Positions 1 through 12,400 of a DNA stretch of 64,000 bases are shown here, piece after piece. Location of the stretch: assembly GCA_905250075.1 (NCBI GenBank), contig CAJNOP010000059.1, positions 863,227 to 927,226 on the forward strand. Reading direction: 5' to 3'. The translations under genes were made by a program, and so were the position numbers. Within the stretch, counting starts at the first letter, position 1. The number at the start of each line of letters is the position of its first letter. The stretch comes from Rotaria sp. Silwood1 (Eukaryota > Rotifera > Eurotatoria > Philodinida > Philodinidae). The notes under the pieces were generated by a model that saw nothing but the letters and a program-made list of their open reading frames with translations, was not told the DNA's origin and ran no database searches.

Positions 1-466
1 AAGAAATAATCATGAATTAATTATGAGATTATTATAGACAAAAAACACTTATAAATAATTTTATGTTGAAATTAATGAATTTTTTCGTATTGAATCTAGC
101 TTTTGCAAGAATTAAAATTCTAGAACTTGATTATGTTTAACGACCTAAGCGTTAGTTATATTTATTTGCGTTTAGCAAATGAAAAACGAACAGCCATGAT
201 AAAGCTAACAGAGACGAAAAAAAAAAGAAATGAAATAAAGTTCCTAACAGTGAAAGTCGATTGAAAGAGACAAATAAACAAAAAAGAAGAAGCAAAAAGA
301 TGAGAATCAGAACACAACCAACAATAACGAAATGCGAATGCATATATAGAGGTTAAGGTTTTTTTTATTCAACTATGACTCATATAGAAATAAGTTATAC
401 GGAAGGAATGTTAATTAAAGATATTTGACGATGTACTTTAAAAGTTTTGATAATTGTCAAAGTCTT
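1..466. other. Non-coding stretch downstream of endoplasmin
   Basis: AT-rich sequence after the endoplasmin stop. It should include the 3' UTR of the minus-strand gene. An open frame at 152-343 (-) is low-complexity and hydrophobic, with no coding pattern or splice partner. I see nothing else here. Confidence 0.5.
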
Positions 467-3400
467 TTATAAATCAATATGTGGTTCATCCGAATCCTAA
501 ACAAGTAAGATAAAAAAAAACAGATTATATAATTTTAGAAAAAAAAAACAATATTAAGTTTCAAATAAACATACTCTTGTTGATTGCTTATCTTCGTCTA
601 ATTTTGTATTTGTATCATCATCAATAATATTTTCATCTTCGTTTGTATCGAGTTTAGTCTCAGTTTCTTCATCAATAGGTTCATCTTCAACTTTCTCATC
701 TAATGATACACCCATAGCACGTCGTAACATTGTTTCAATACGATCAGCAAAACCAGCTGAATCTTTTAAGTCATAACCTGATCGAAGTGTTGCAGCTTCA
801 ACCATAACATTAGCTAAATCAAAAGCTGTTTTATCATCTTTTGAATCTTCAACACGACGAAGTAAATCTTTAATAAGTGGATGACGTGGATTTATTTCTA
901 ATGTTTTCTTTTGATTTAAATAAAAATTCATTGTTGAATCACCACCACTTTTTTGATATGCTTGAGCACGAGCTATTCTTTCCATATTACCATCATAACC
1001 CCATTGTGATGCAACAAGTGCCATAGGTGTTTTAACAAGACGATCAGATATTTTAGCATCACTTATTTTTTCACTAAGTTTTTCTTTAAGCCATGTTAAT
1101 AATGGTTCATAAACTTTTTCTAAATGTTTCTTTTCTTCTTCTTTCTTTGTATTTGATTTATCTAATTCTAAACCATCTTTAGCAACATTTTGAAATTTCT
1201 TTCCTTCATATTCAGGTAAAGATTGCATACAATATTGATCAACAGGATCAGTTAAATAAAGAACTTCATAACCTTTTCTTAAAATACGTTCAACAAATGG
1301 TGATTTTTGTGCTTCTTCAACTGACATAGCAGAAATAAAGTAAATATGTTCTTGTTTTGGTTTCATACGTTCAACATATTCAGTTAAACTAATTAATTTA
1401 TCTTTTGATAATGATGTTGTAAATCGAAGTAATTTAGCTAAACGTGTACGATTTGCTGAATCTTCAATAACACCTAATTTAATATTTGTACCATATTCTT
1501 TCCAGAATGCTTCATAATCATCTGGAGAAATTTTTTTTAACATATCTAATGCTTTTCGTACAAGTTTCTTTTTAATAACTTTAAGTAATTTTGATTGTTG
1601 TAAAGTTTCACGTGAAACATTCAATGGTAAATCATCACTATCAACAACACCACGAATAAATGATAAATATTTTGGCATCATTTCTTCGAAATTGTCAGTA
1701 ATAAATACACGACGAACATAAAGTTTAATAGCATCAGTTTTTTTATTATAATTTGAAAATAAATCAAATGGTGCTGCTTTTGGAACATAGAGTATGGATT
1801 TAAATGTTACTTCACCTTCAGCAGTAAAATGACTATAGATCATCGGTGCTTCACTATCTTTAGCAAATGATTTATAAAAAGCATGATATTCTTCTTCAGA
1901 TACATCAGCTGATCTAAAATAAGATTGGAAAAATTTCTAATTAAATCTTAGAAATTATTGAATAAAGTGTCCTATAAATAGTATTTTAGACAGTGGAATC
2001 CGACAATGATTGATATACTCAAGGAAGGAACACACTAATCTTGGAACTTAATAAAATTTCCTGAATAGTACAGTCTAGAGCCCATTGGATCATTTTTCTA
2101 TGGTTACATTGAATGAAAATTATTGTAGGATGGAATGAACTAATTATTCAATCTAACTCAACATTATATGGGTTAAGTCTTGTCTTTCGATAGATTCATT
2201 TACCGATTAACGATAAAAAATTCTGATTATTAAGACATAATTCTTATTCGGTGACATAACACTAACATTCTAACAGAGATTAGAAAAATTTTTTTAAAAA
2301 TTTTCCAATATTGTAATGATAGACGGTTAGTTTAGGGATGTGCAGTTTCAGTATACTGACCACCGATAAAACCGCACTGGCGTTCACTGGTACGCTGACG
2401 ACACTGACACTGAGCGCACTGTCTGCAGTGACACACCGACAATGAGCGAACTGTCTGCAGTGGCACACTGACACTGACGAGGGAATACCGCCCAGGTGAA
2501 GCTCCGCTTTTGACCTGATAGTGTCTCCCTGCAGACAGCGCAAATCAGTGTCAGTGTATCACTGCAGACAGTTCGCTCACCATCAATGCGTCACTGCAGG
2601 CAGTTCGCTCACTGTCAGTGCGTCAGTGCAGACAGCGACACTCAGTGTTGGTGTGTCACTGTCAGTAATTCAGTGTTTTCACCGAAACTGCTCATCCCTA
2701 GGTTAGTTGTATAGTAATTATTTTTTCCGACTATTTTAATTATCGCTATCCAGTATTATTCACCACTATTACTACTGGTTACAAATACAAAACGATAGAA
2801 TAATAAAAAAAAGTAATAATAAACTATAAACGTCTCAAGTTTGTTGATCAACTGTTGAGATTGTTAGAAAAACTATTCTCGATAAAACAGAACTTGTATA
2901 GCTGTTGAATATTGTTTTTTTAACTTACTTTCGTTGCCAAATTGGTTTACTTTCATTCATTAATTCCCAATCCCAAACAGTTTTATCGACTGTTTTTGTC
3001 TTTGATTTCTTTTCTTCGTCTTTATCATCTTCAACAGCTGCATCATCATCTGTTTTCTCATCAGTTTTTTTCTCTTCAACAGCTAGACATAAAAAAGAAA
3101 ATATAAATATCATTAGATATTAATAATCGTTCATTTACCGTCATCGTCCGGTACTTCTTCTTTGACAACTTTTGATTTCCATAAATAAATATTAAAATTA
3201 ATAAATTGTGAATATTTACGAATAATTTCTTCAAGTGTTGATACTTCTAAATATTCACCAGCTTCTTCTTTCAAATGAAGACTAAAAATTTAAAACATTA
3301 ATAAAACAAGTCGAGATTATTTTTTGTATATTTTACCTGACTGTTGTTCCACGACCAAGTGTATTACCTCGAGGATCTTTAAATACATTAAATGATGATG

Positions 3401-4256
3401 AATCAGATTCCCAAATATATTGTTCATCAGCATTATGTTTAGATGTAACAACAACTTTATCAGCCACAAGAAAACTTGAATAAAAACCAACACCAAATTG
3501 TCCAATAAGATCACTCATTGATGTACCATCTTTACCATCTTTACCATCTTTTTGTGCTTCTTGAACTTTATTTAAAAATTCTGATGTATCCGATTTAGCA
3601 ATTGTACCAAGAAATTGTACAAGATCAGCTTTTGTCATACCAATACCAGTATCTGTTATATGTAACATACGATTATCTTTATCAATTTTAATACGTATTG
3701 TTAATTCTTCTTTATCACCAAGTACACTTTTATCCGTAAGAGATAGAAAACGTATTTTATCAAGTGCATCAGATGCATTTGATATAAGTTCACGTAAAAA
3801 GATTTCTTTATTTTTATATAATGAATTAATAATTAATTTCATCATACGATTAACTTCAGTTTGAAATTGATGTTTTTCTGATGCATCAAGTAGTGTACGA
3901 AATTCTTTTGCACTTAAACCATCTAATTTAATAGCTTCTTCTTCTCTAAAAGTAAAAACAAAACAAAAGAAATAATAAATATTTAATAGAAAAAATTTTC
4001 TTTCTTTCATTATAATAATTACTTTTGTACAACTTCATCATCAGTTTTTGATGCATCACTATGTTTTCCTATATCATTATCAACTTTTGGTGGAACTGCT
4101 GTTGATGTTGTATCTGCATCATCATCAGCTTTACAAATATCTAAATAAAACAAACGTATAAAAATTTAAAAGAAACTTTTACGATTAATATGATTTTATC
4201 TTACTTGAAAACAGAAATATGCTTAGTAAAGCAGAAAATAAAAGCCACTTGAACAT
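467..4256 (-). CDS. HSP90B1: Endoplasmin (GRP94), ER-resident HSP90, complete, 7 exons
   Basis: ER-lumen HSP90 chaperone that folds secreted and membrane proteins using ATP. Exons on the minus strand: 4256-4205, 4140-4023, 3945-3337, 3281-3139, 3082-2929, 1913-575 and 496-467, giving 814 residues in one frame (human about 803). The N-terminus [16 protein letters not shown] is a signal peptide. The ATPase domain follows, with [19 protein letters not shown] and [11 protein letters not shown]; then an acidic charged linker, the middle domain ([23 protein letters not shown]) and the dimerisation domain with an acidic tail. An open reading frame runs on to a stop at 554, but AGA|GTATGT at 574 and TTTAG|GAT at 497 define a further intron; the final exon then ends in PHIDL, a KDEL-like retrieval signal. 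Intron 5 (1914-2928) is unusually long and repeat-filled. The identity is secure; the last exon is inferred from splice signals and expectation. Confidence 0.93.
2205..2800. repeat. Dispersed repeat copy A in endoplasmin intron 5, interrupted by a MITE
   Basis: Two blocks, about 2211-2290 and 2725-2800, align in order with 17861-17930 and 18118-18195 in the FAD-Rieske intron. Shared strings include ACAGAGATTA, GACTATTTTA and ATTATTCA(C/T)CACTATTA. The MITE at 2333-2700 lies between the two blocks, so this copy was split by that insertion. The repeat has no open reading frame. Its ends and class are not resolved. Confidence 0.7.
2333..2700. mobile_element. hAT-like foldback MITE, 368 bp, with 8-bp target duplication
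   Basis: The element begins TAGGGATGTGCAGTTTC and ends GAAACTGCTCATCCCTA, near-perfect terminal inverted repeats. It is flanked on both sides by GGTTAGTT (2325-2332 and 2701-2708), an 8-bp target-site duplication. An 8-bp duplication with TIRs starting (C/T)AGGG is typical of hAT transposons. The interior is GC-richer than its surroundings and holds several copies of CACTGCAGACAGTTCGCTCA-like units in both orientations, so most of it can fold back. It has no coding capacity and must be non-autonomous. It sits within endoplasmin intron 5. Open frames at 2280-2543 and 2521-2706 are by-products of the repeats. Confidence 0.85.
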
Positions 4257-4374
4257 ACTCGATGAAATGGCACACTCAATGGTTTGTTTTGTAAAGAAAT
4301 GAGATTACTTTAACTTTTAGTTTTTTTTAATATAGGCAACTTGGTGTTCTGTTCAAATATGAATGATTGATTAT

Positions 4375-4402
4375 ATTAACCAATCATTTGTCGCCGTGTA
4401 TT
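4375..4402. promoter_or_regulatory. Weak ERSE-like motif upstream of endoplasmin
   Basis: About 125 bp upstream of the endoplasmin ATG, CCAAT is followed after exactly nine bases by CCGTG. The ER stress element bound by NF-Y and ATF6 is CCAAT-N9-CCACG, so two positions differ. Orientation and spacing suit a chaperone promoter, but the match could be chance in AT-rich DNA. Confidence 0.2.
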
Positions 4403-5384
4403 GCTTCGTCAGATGTATTAGAGAAGATGTCGTTGATTATTAATGTTACTATTTAAAATTTTATGATGAAAAATTTTTTAAAAATTCAGTTTTTCTTTTC
4501 TTAATTTTATAAATATATAAAATATAATTCAAGATAGTTCAATTAAGCATTATGAAGGAAAGAGAATTCTAAATGGTTGATTTAGTAGGCGTAACCAGGA
4601 CATCGTAACTGATACGGGTAGAATGCACAAAACGTCGACTACTTCCGATAGACAGACTGCTTTACATTTCACATAGAATAGCATAAAAATACGTAGTACA
4701 TTTCATTGAATAAAATAATACATTTTTTCCAAGAAGATTATAGGCAATTTATTAAACGGAAAAATAGTAATTTTTTGTTTTTTGAATATGTTACTTTTTA
4801 AAACTTTATCCTTGAATTTCTCTTTGATTATATCAAGAAATGAAGGACAGAAATGTTTTTTTTGCTTATCATCTGTTTTGATCATTAATAGGTGTTTTTC
4901 GATTCTGATCGAAGAATATGGTCCGTACACGATGAAATATAACACATCAATCGAGGCCATATTTCTTCGTAAATATAAGACCAATAATATGGTTGCATGT
5001 TTGACAGGGTACGACAACATTAGAACGTACTATGGTGATTGACGATACGCCAAAAGGATAGCCTAAGAAAATGAAAAAAAAATGATTTGTTATGCTTCAA
5101 AACGTTCTGTATAAAACTTTGTCATTGTACATTCGATACACTTCGCTAACGACAAAAAAGGTGTACACGTACAAGCTGCTAGTATAAACGAATTGTAAAA
5201 AGACAGTTTTTATCGAATTTCAATAAGAAGTGTTAGTAGTAGAACAATGCTTTGCAATCTTCCGGAAGTTCATAAATTAGACAGTCAATGATAGTAATGA
5301 TTACGCTGTTCTTTCTTCTAGAAGTAGGATGAAAAAGACTAGTGGTAAAGCATTGTCTAGCCTAGATCATTTTTGGTTGTACCG
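4403..5384. other. Intergenic, no gene seen
   Basis: Spacer between endoplasmin and the next minus-strand gene, probably holding the endoplasmin promoter and the neighbour's 3' UTR. Overlapping open frames on opposite strands at 4703-5042 have no splice partners or recognisable motifs, and I do not call them genes. Confidence 0.5.
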
Positions 5385-6461
5385 CTATGTTGATTTTTTA
5401 TTCCTTAAAACACGAATACAAAAAACAGAAAATGCTACACATAACATAATAATTGATATGAGAACAACAGAAAAATTAATTATAACTGGTACTTTCCATT
5501 TGTTAAAAATAGTTGATTGTATAAACGTTATTTGAGTTGTAATGGTAATTTTTGTCTTTATAATTGTTGTTTGATTTATATCAAAATTAAGTTGAATAAG
5601 ACGATTTTCACATATAAATGTTCGTAAAGAAAATAATTTTGTATGACTACTTTTTAAACTTAACCAATAATATTTATGAATTGATGGACAAGGACTTGAT
5701 TGAGTATTAATAATTAATGTTGGTGTAAGAAATATTGCTGTTCGTGTTTTAATATTATATGGCTCATCGATTTGAAAATATTGACATGTTATATCAAGAA
5801 AAATCAATTGTGTATCAAGTGGAATAAAATGATTAAAAGAAAAAATTGGTTTAAAACAATTCGATAGTTTTAAATCAAATTTTAATGGACCTTTAAAAAG
5901 CAAAAATTTTTTTTTTTATTATTTTTATTTAAATTCTTTTACCTAATTGATTAATCATTATAATAAATTGATCAAATGAATCTGTACGACCTTGATTAAA
6001 TGACCATCGGGATAAATTTTTTGGATAAAAATCATAATCTTCTTTGTATTGTCTTGCCATAAAATGAATAGTACAATTTTGAAAAAATATACGACGAAGA
6101 CTTTTTAATTTTTGTATACTTTTTATATTAATATTTATACATAAATTAATTAATTTTAATGTTGTTATACTTTCTTGTAGAATTGTTATATTTGATGAAT
6201 AGAATGAAATGAGATCTACTAATGTTAAAAAAAATTGAGAACAATTTTCTAATGGTAATTCATAAGAAATTGTCAAATCAAGAGTTTCTTTTGTTGTATT
6301 AATATAATAATCTGTGATGAGAAAAAAAAAATATTCGTAAAAAACTATCTTTTAGTCAGTTTACCAATTGTTTTGTTAAGATGTATAATTGTAGAATGTG
6401 CACTACAGTGTACAAAAAATTCAATGAAGACAATGACTGTATTAATACAGATAAAGAACAT
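5385..6461 (-). CDS. Unrecognised type I single-pass membrane protein, 323 aa, 3 exons
   Basis: Exons 6461-6365, 6311-5943 and 5890-5385 join in frame to 323 residues. I chose the internal ATG at 6461 because the upstream part of the open frame lacks ATG; translation then starts MFFICINTVIVFIEFFVHCSA, a good signal peptide. The ectodomain of about 250 residues has several N-glycosylation sequons (NKT, NTT, NIT, NLS, NQT) and scattered cysteines. It is followed by a hydrophobic segment near VPVIINFSVVLISIIMLCVA and a short basic tail (RVLRNKKST), the usual type I arrangement. I do not recognise a domain, and ligand and function are unknown. The clean splicing argues for a live gene. Confidence 0.72.
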
Positions 6462-6995
6462 ATTAAATAATGGTTGTATATAGCAACTATATAACTTATG
6501 ATAAATGGTAATTAAAATTCTCAACAAATCATTGCGCTAGTTCATTTACTAGCACAAATTATATGATCATTTTTCAACAAATGAATTCTATTTTTCAGAT
6601 GATATACACTTGTTATAAGATTAGTTAAAATAAAAATAATTTAAACGACACATTGTTCTGTTTTCATTTTTATTTCTTGAAAAAATCAAGCATTATACAA
6701 CATAAAACGAGTTCAACCGGTAATTTTGAGTTAATCAGTCCAATTTGGAAACTATATAAAAGATGGGTGGTAATTTGCAAAAGAAAGATATCACGGCTAC
6801 AGTCGCAATTGGCACAAGGCGAACCGTTTGATGGTTTAATTCAATAAAATGACGTAATTGTTTGTTTTTTTTCTAAATAAAAAATTTAAAAAATATTTTT
6901 TTTTCAAAAAAAAATTAAATTAAAATATTTTACGAAATGATCGCTGGATACAAAAAATTGCAAGTGGATTTTTCTTTGATATATATAAAACGATG

Positions 6996-7500
6996 TCAGC
7001 CGCTTTTTCTTTCTTCCGTTTTAATTTTGGTCATAGTTGTTTGAATTAATTTTTTGCTATCTTGATGGATTCGATCAACTACGGGTTCAAGCTCTTTAAA
7101 ACCATGTTCGAGAAAAGGTTTTGTTTAGTTTAAATAGATTGGTTCTATGGGCGGTGTTTTAAATGCAATAATAGTTTTTAGCCATGCAAAATAAAAGAGT
7201 TGAATGATTTGTTGCCGAAGCTGTTCAGACTTGGATTCGGTATATATTGTATTGAATTTTTGCCATTCATTAATTTGTGATAGAAAAAGGCTACGAGAAT
7301 CATTTGATTCTGTAGTCCTATTGATATTATCTTCCTGATCGTTTTGATTTTCGACAAAACCATCCATTTCGTTGAGTAAATTTTCACGATGACTTCTAAA
7401 GACATAAAAAACATGTCTTCCATTTGATCGCAAGACTCTTTCGCAATTCTTTCTCACACATTGTACATTAGTTCGATGTTGTCATCGCTTTCAAACTCAA
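6996..7500 (-). pseudogene. Remnant of an unrecognised protein-coding gene
   Basis: A coding-like frame runs from about 7457 down to 6996 and is broken once by TAA at 7125-7127. Before it lies text such as RSNGRHVFYVFRSHRENLL and EWQKFNTIYTESKSEQL; after it, in the same frame, KPFLEHGFKELEPVVDRIHQ, ending at a stop at 6996. Just upstream (7457-7500) a further coding-like piece, FESDDNIELMYNV, is in a different frame, suggesting a one-base shift or a lost exon. There is no ATG. I do not know the family. A recoded or mis-sequenced live gene is a less likely alternative. Confidence 0.5.
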
Positions 7501-9443
7501 CTATTAATTAGATCTATCAACTATAAAAGAGAAATAATATACATTAGAAAGTGTAATACAAATATCTAAAAAGTTAATGACTAAGAACATCTTAAATAAA
7601 ATTATTCAAAAATAATTGTCTATTTCAAATATTCATTTGTATATAATAGAAGAAAAAAAAACAAGTTTGTTCTAATCTATTTCAAAGACGTAAAGGTGAC
7701 CCTTTCAAATTTATTGTCTTTACTTACTTGTGATAAAAGAAAACGAAAGATGACTTTACATCAGTACACTTTCTTTTTCTTCATCTTGAGAGTGCAACAG
7801 AAAAAAAAAAAGAAGAAAAGGATTTTTTTCGTTTCTTTCTTGCAACATGTACAAAGGAGTGTCATATTCTGTGCGTTTGTTAATCAGAGAATGCGGAACA
7901 GAAGGCTTCAAGCTAACATTATGAAGGTGTACATACTGGCAGTTAAGTTAAAATGCACATAGAATCATTTAGTAACCTTGAATGGGAATATTCATTTCAA
8001 TCGAACTAAGCATTTGAGTAGTATATTTTAAGTTAATTATTATTAGGACCAAAGCAAGTAATGTTAATGATTGTATAATAAAATAAAAATTATGTTTATC
8101 AAATTTTGAATTTTATTTTATTAATTTTATGTTACTAATCAATGTTCTGATTTATTGCATCGATATATATTCTTATTATCAGCTCTTAATTATCTATTGA
8201 AAACCAGTTTTAGTACAAATATCTGTGTTCTATTTTAAAAGATATAATAGTTATTAACTTTGATATTAAGCACAATAAACATATGTCATCATCATTAAAC
8301 AAAAGCCTAAGAAACCAAGCACATATATTTACTATAGATAACTATTTGTAAGGAAGTTCTAACTATAATACGTCTAATCAAACGATAAAATAACATTTAA
8401 GACAATAGTACAGTAGCGAAAAGAAAAAATCACTAAGAACGTAAATTAAGTAAGTAGGATTGTCAAATACAACTTGAAATTCAGAAAAATTATTGTCAAA
8501 TGACATTTTAATAGTTTATAAACAGAATTGGATAATGAAGAACTTGAAAAGAATAATTACATATTTAACTGATAATTCTTCAATATAACAGTGATATGTT
8601 GTTTGATATCTGATGCTCATTTGAAATATCTTTCAAGTATAAAACCAACCTTTTTAATTATTATATCCATTTCTCTATTTGTATGATATTTGATTATTGT
8701 TATTTTGAGTTTAAATGGCATTATAAAGATTCTAGCAACCTGTTACCACATTTTTTCGTTTCATAATCTATTTCATTCATTAACTACAAAATAAAAATAG
8801 TTCAAGCATATAATATTCAATCAACTGTCATCCTTTATCTGTTTCTAAAGAATAGTTACTACACTATCTCATCATATAAACATGATATTGACGAATGATT
8901 ATCGGTAGCAGTTTTTTTGAATAAGGATTTCCTGATAGGCAATGTCCGTTCTTAATCCTATATTAAGTAACTATGTTGATATAGTTCAAGTGATTAAACT
9001 ATTTAGTTGAACTTCAATAAGAAAGGAAAATTATTTTTCTCAAAGATTATCATAATGTAGTTTTGCTCCAAATTATTGATAGTTGTTGCATTCTTCTGGT
9101 TCATGTGTTCGTTAAAGACGTAAATAAACATGCATCTACATTAGATGGATTAGAATTAGCATCTTCCAATGTGATTGTTGAAGTTGAACTATTCGTCGAA
9201 CGAAAATAATATAATATAAACAATACAATCTATTGATTCTATAAAAAGAAGACTTTGGTTTTCCTAAATAATTTTCGTTTGGGTCGACTGTATTCAAATT
9301 GTTCAGGACGATAAAAGAAGTAAATTGTGACCTCTTCCTTATATCATTGAATCGATTGGGTCATTTCAAACAATGATGATTCATATTCACCAGATACAAA
9401 GAACGAACATTCATTCATATATAGAAATTCTTTAAAAACAAAC
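7501..9443. other. Intergenic, AT-rich, no gene seen
   Basis: About 1.9 kb before ORC1. The open frame at 7696-7962 is lysine/phenylalanine low-complexity over A and T runs and looks spurious. I see no repeats or RNA genes here. The ORC1 promoter should lie near 9200-9440. Confidence 0.5.
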
Positions 9444-12400
9444 ATGACTTCGAAGGAATCTAATGGTGTTCGTATTATTCTAACCCCAATAAAAATAGTT
9501 CGTGATTCAGTCACTGGTCAATGGTCAACACCAAGATCGAAAAATGATTCAATACAAAAAGTTAAATATAATCTACGTGTACGAACACCATCAACGCCTG
9601 TTGTTTCATTATCATCACCTATTACAAAAAAAGAAACAAATCATACACCAAGACCATTAACACGAGCAAGTCGTCAAATAAGTTTTGAAAAAGATAAAGA
9701 TGAATATGAACCAAATCGATCTTCTTCAACTGATGATGACGACGATGATGATGAAGAAGAAGATGAAGAGGATGATGATGAAGATGAAAGTTTATCAAGT
9801 GACGATGAAAAGTTTACATCAAATAATAACAATAATCGAAAATCAACTTTAATTAGTAAAGGAACACCAGCTACAAAAAAACCACGAACACCATTTTTAC
9901 CACGAGTAAAATCTTTGTTTCAATTAAATTACTTATCTTTTATTATAATCATTCTTAGATGAATACAATGACATTATCTGATTTACAAAATGACGATGAT
10001 GGTACAATATCGATTGATATTTCTAATGATGTATTTGCTCAAGCTCGACAACGGTTGATATTGGTTTTTTTTTTTCATTTTTCTTTTATAATAATCAAAT
10101 AGATGTTGATTTAGACTTTTACCAACAAATTTACCTGAAGCACCACCATGTCGTGAACAAGAATCAAGTTCTATTGCAGCGTTTATTACAAACAAACTTG
10201 ATGCACAAGCTGGCGGGTAAAAAAAAAGAAATTTCTAATCAAAGATTCTTGTGTCTTATAAGATTTTACACGCGAATATCTTAGAGTTTATTTTTGTGTT
10301 TTAAGTATATGTAAACATGAACAAACTGATCTCACTTCCGGCAAGAGCAGAATTAAAATTTCTTTTTCTTTTGACTAAGATTCAAATTAAGACTAACAGA
10401 AGCAGGATAATTTCGGATAAACTATTGGAGCTTTATTTTCTCTAAATTGTGCGAGCTTGTAAACCGTTGCTTTCTTTAATTTCGAAAGATTTAGACAACG
10501 CTTGTTTTCCACTTTGTGAAGGCTTTATGCAGTGGGACTATTCTACCTGTAAAATAGTCGACGTGTTTTTAAATTATCTAAAAGTTTTCAGGTAATAGAG
10601 TTCATAATTATTCCTTGAGATTTGTCAAGTAACTATATGAGCTTGAAAAGATTTCGAAACTATTTGTCACACAGTTAGAAGTCATCTCATGATTTCTTTG
10701 ATATGGGAAAATATCTATGCAGTCTTAGATGGCGAAATCAGTTTTTTTGTTTTTCAAAAACATCATACGAGCTTGAGTTTCCATATGGAATCCAATGATT
10801 TAAATATGAAAAAGTTTCTCCTAGAAAAGTCTGCAAGGCGAAATAGAGATTTTTAGAAATCTACACTAATATTTGCTACAAATTCATGGGTTTGAATTTC
10901 TGTGTAAATTTATGAACTTCTCTTATAGTTGAGCTGTTATGTAAAAAATGGTTGAAAACAATAAAATTCTTGCGCATTTGTAACTATGCAAAAAATAGTA
11001 AAGTACGTTCATCAAATTTCGACTGCTTCCGAACACTTATGCTTTGGACAACGACTTTCTCTGATTTTCGAAAATACTTCGCTACTGCTTTGAACTCTTA
11101 GCCTAACTGCTATAGACAACTGATTCAAACTTACGGAATTCATTACTGAATAATTTCAAGCAATAGTGACTAAGCTTTTGCTAAACATGCTACCAGATTC
11201 TTAAAAACAACAAAAGCTGATATTGCTCATGCATAAATAGACAAATTGTTTATTCTCATTTTCTCTAGAGCATTATATATAAGTGGTGTTCCCGGTGTTG
11301 GAAAAACAGCTATTGTAAATAAAGTGGTACGTGAATTAATGCTTCTTTCAAGTGATTCTGATTTACCACAATTTAAATATATATTTCTTAATGGAATGAA
11401 ATTAAATAAACCTGAAAAAATCTATAATCAACTTCTACAAGTAAAACTTTTCTTTAATTATATTCATTTGATTGATTATATATTCAGGCTATTGATGATA
11501 ATGAATTGTATCGAAAACGTAGTTCTAAAATGGCATGTAAACTTCTTTCAAAATATTTTACAGATCGTGTCAATAAAAAAAGAGAACCAATTGTTTTATT
11601 ACTTGATGAAGTAATTTCAAGAATTTAGTTTTTTGTCGTTAGTTTTTTCTTATAAATTTATTGTTAGGTTGATCATTTATATACAAAAAATCAAACAATA
11701 TTATATAATATGTTAGAATGGCCACAACAACCTTATTCTAAATTAATTGTTATTGCAATAGCTAATACACTTGATTTGCCTGAAACAATGTTTAAAAAAA
11801 AACTTCAATCACGTCTAGTAAGTTTATTGATTTATTTCACATCAAAACAAATCTGTTTTCAAAAGTTATAACGGATACGTCGAACGTTGTTAGACAAATT
11901 TGTTCCTTGATTTTTTTGACCGATTAAAATGATTAGCTGTCAATGTTCAGGGTTTTTGTAAGTTATATTCTAGCGGTCGTGAGCAAATCTTTTAAATGTC
12001 TAATAATAAAATTTGTACAGTTTGTGTTGCTTAATGCTAAATACATTAATAGGAAGAGTAAACATTTCCCTACAAACGAATATCCCAATCATTAGTTTCC
12101 TATACGACGCCTATCGAAAATGATGTGTTTGCAATTCTTCGACTTTCAAGCTTACAAAGTGAACTCGATAATTTGTGGCTCATAAGCAAGAGACTCTCAG
12201 TTTTTAGCTGATTTTATGGAGAACAGTCTCGAATTTTATACTGGACAAGAACTGGCTAACAGAACGTGTACAATAAGGAACATAAATGCTAAGAAGAAAG
12301 TCCATTATCCAGGTGATAATCTAAAAGGAATTCGAAAGGTTATGCAGACAGGGAATAGAAAATGGGATTACGCTTAATGGAAACTTTTACGAAAGTGACA

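Noticed and set aside
554..575. Endoplasmin ending in VCLFET at the first in-frame stop
   Set aside because: It would lack an ER-retrieval signal, and the segment begins with a consensus splice donor; the spliced HIDL end is more consistent.
2280..2706. Open frames on both strands inside the MITE
   Set aside because: They translate the repeated CACTGCAGACAG units and have no family motif; the DNA-level structure explains them.
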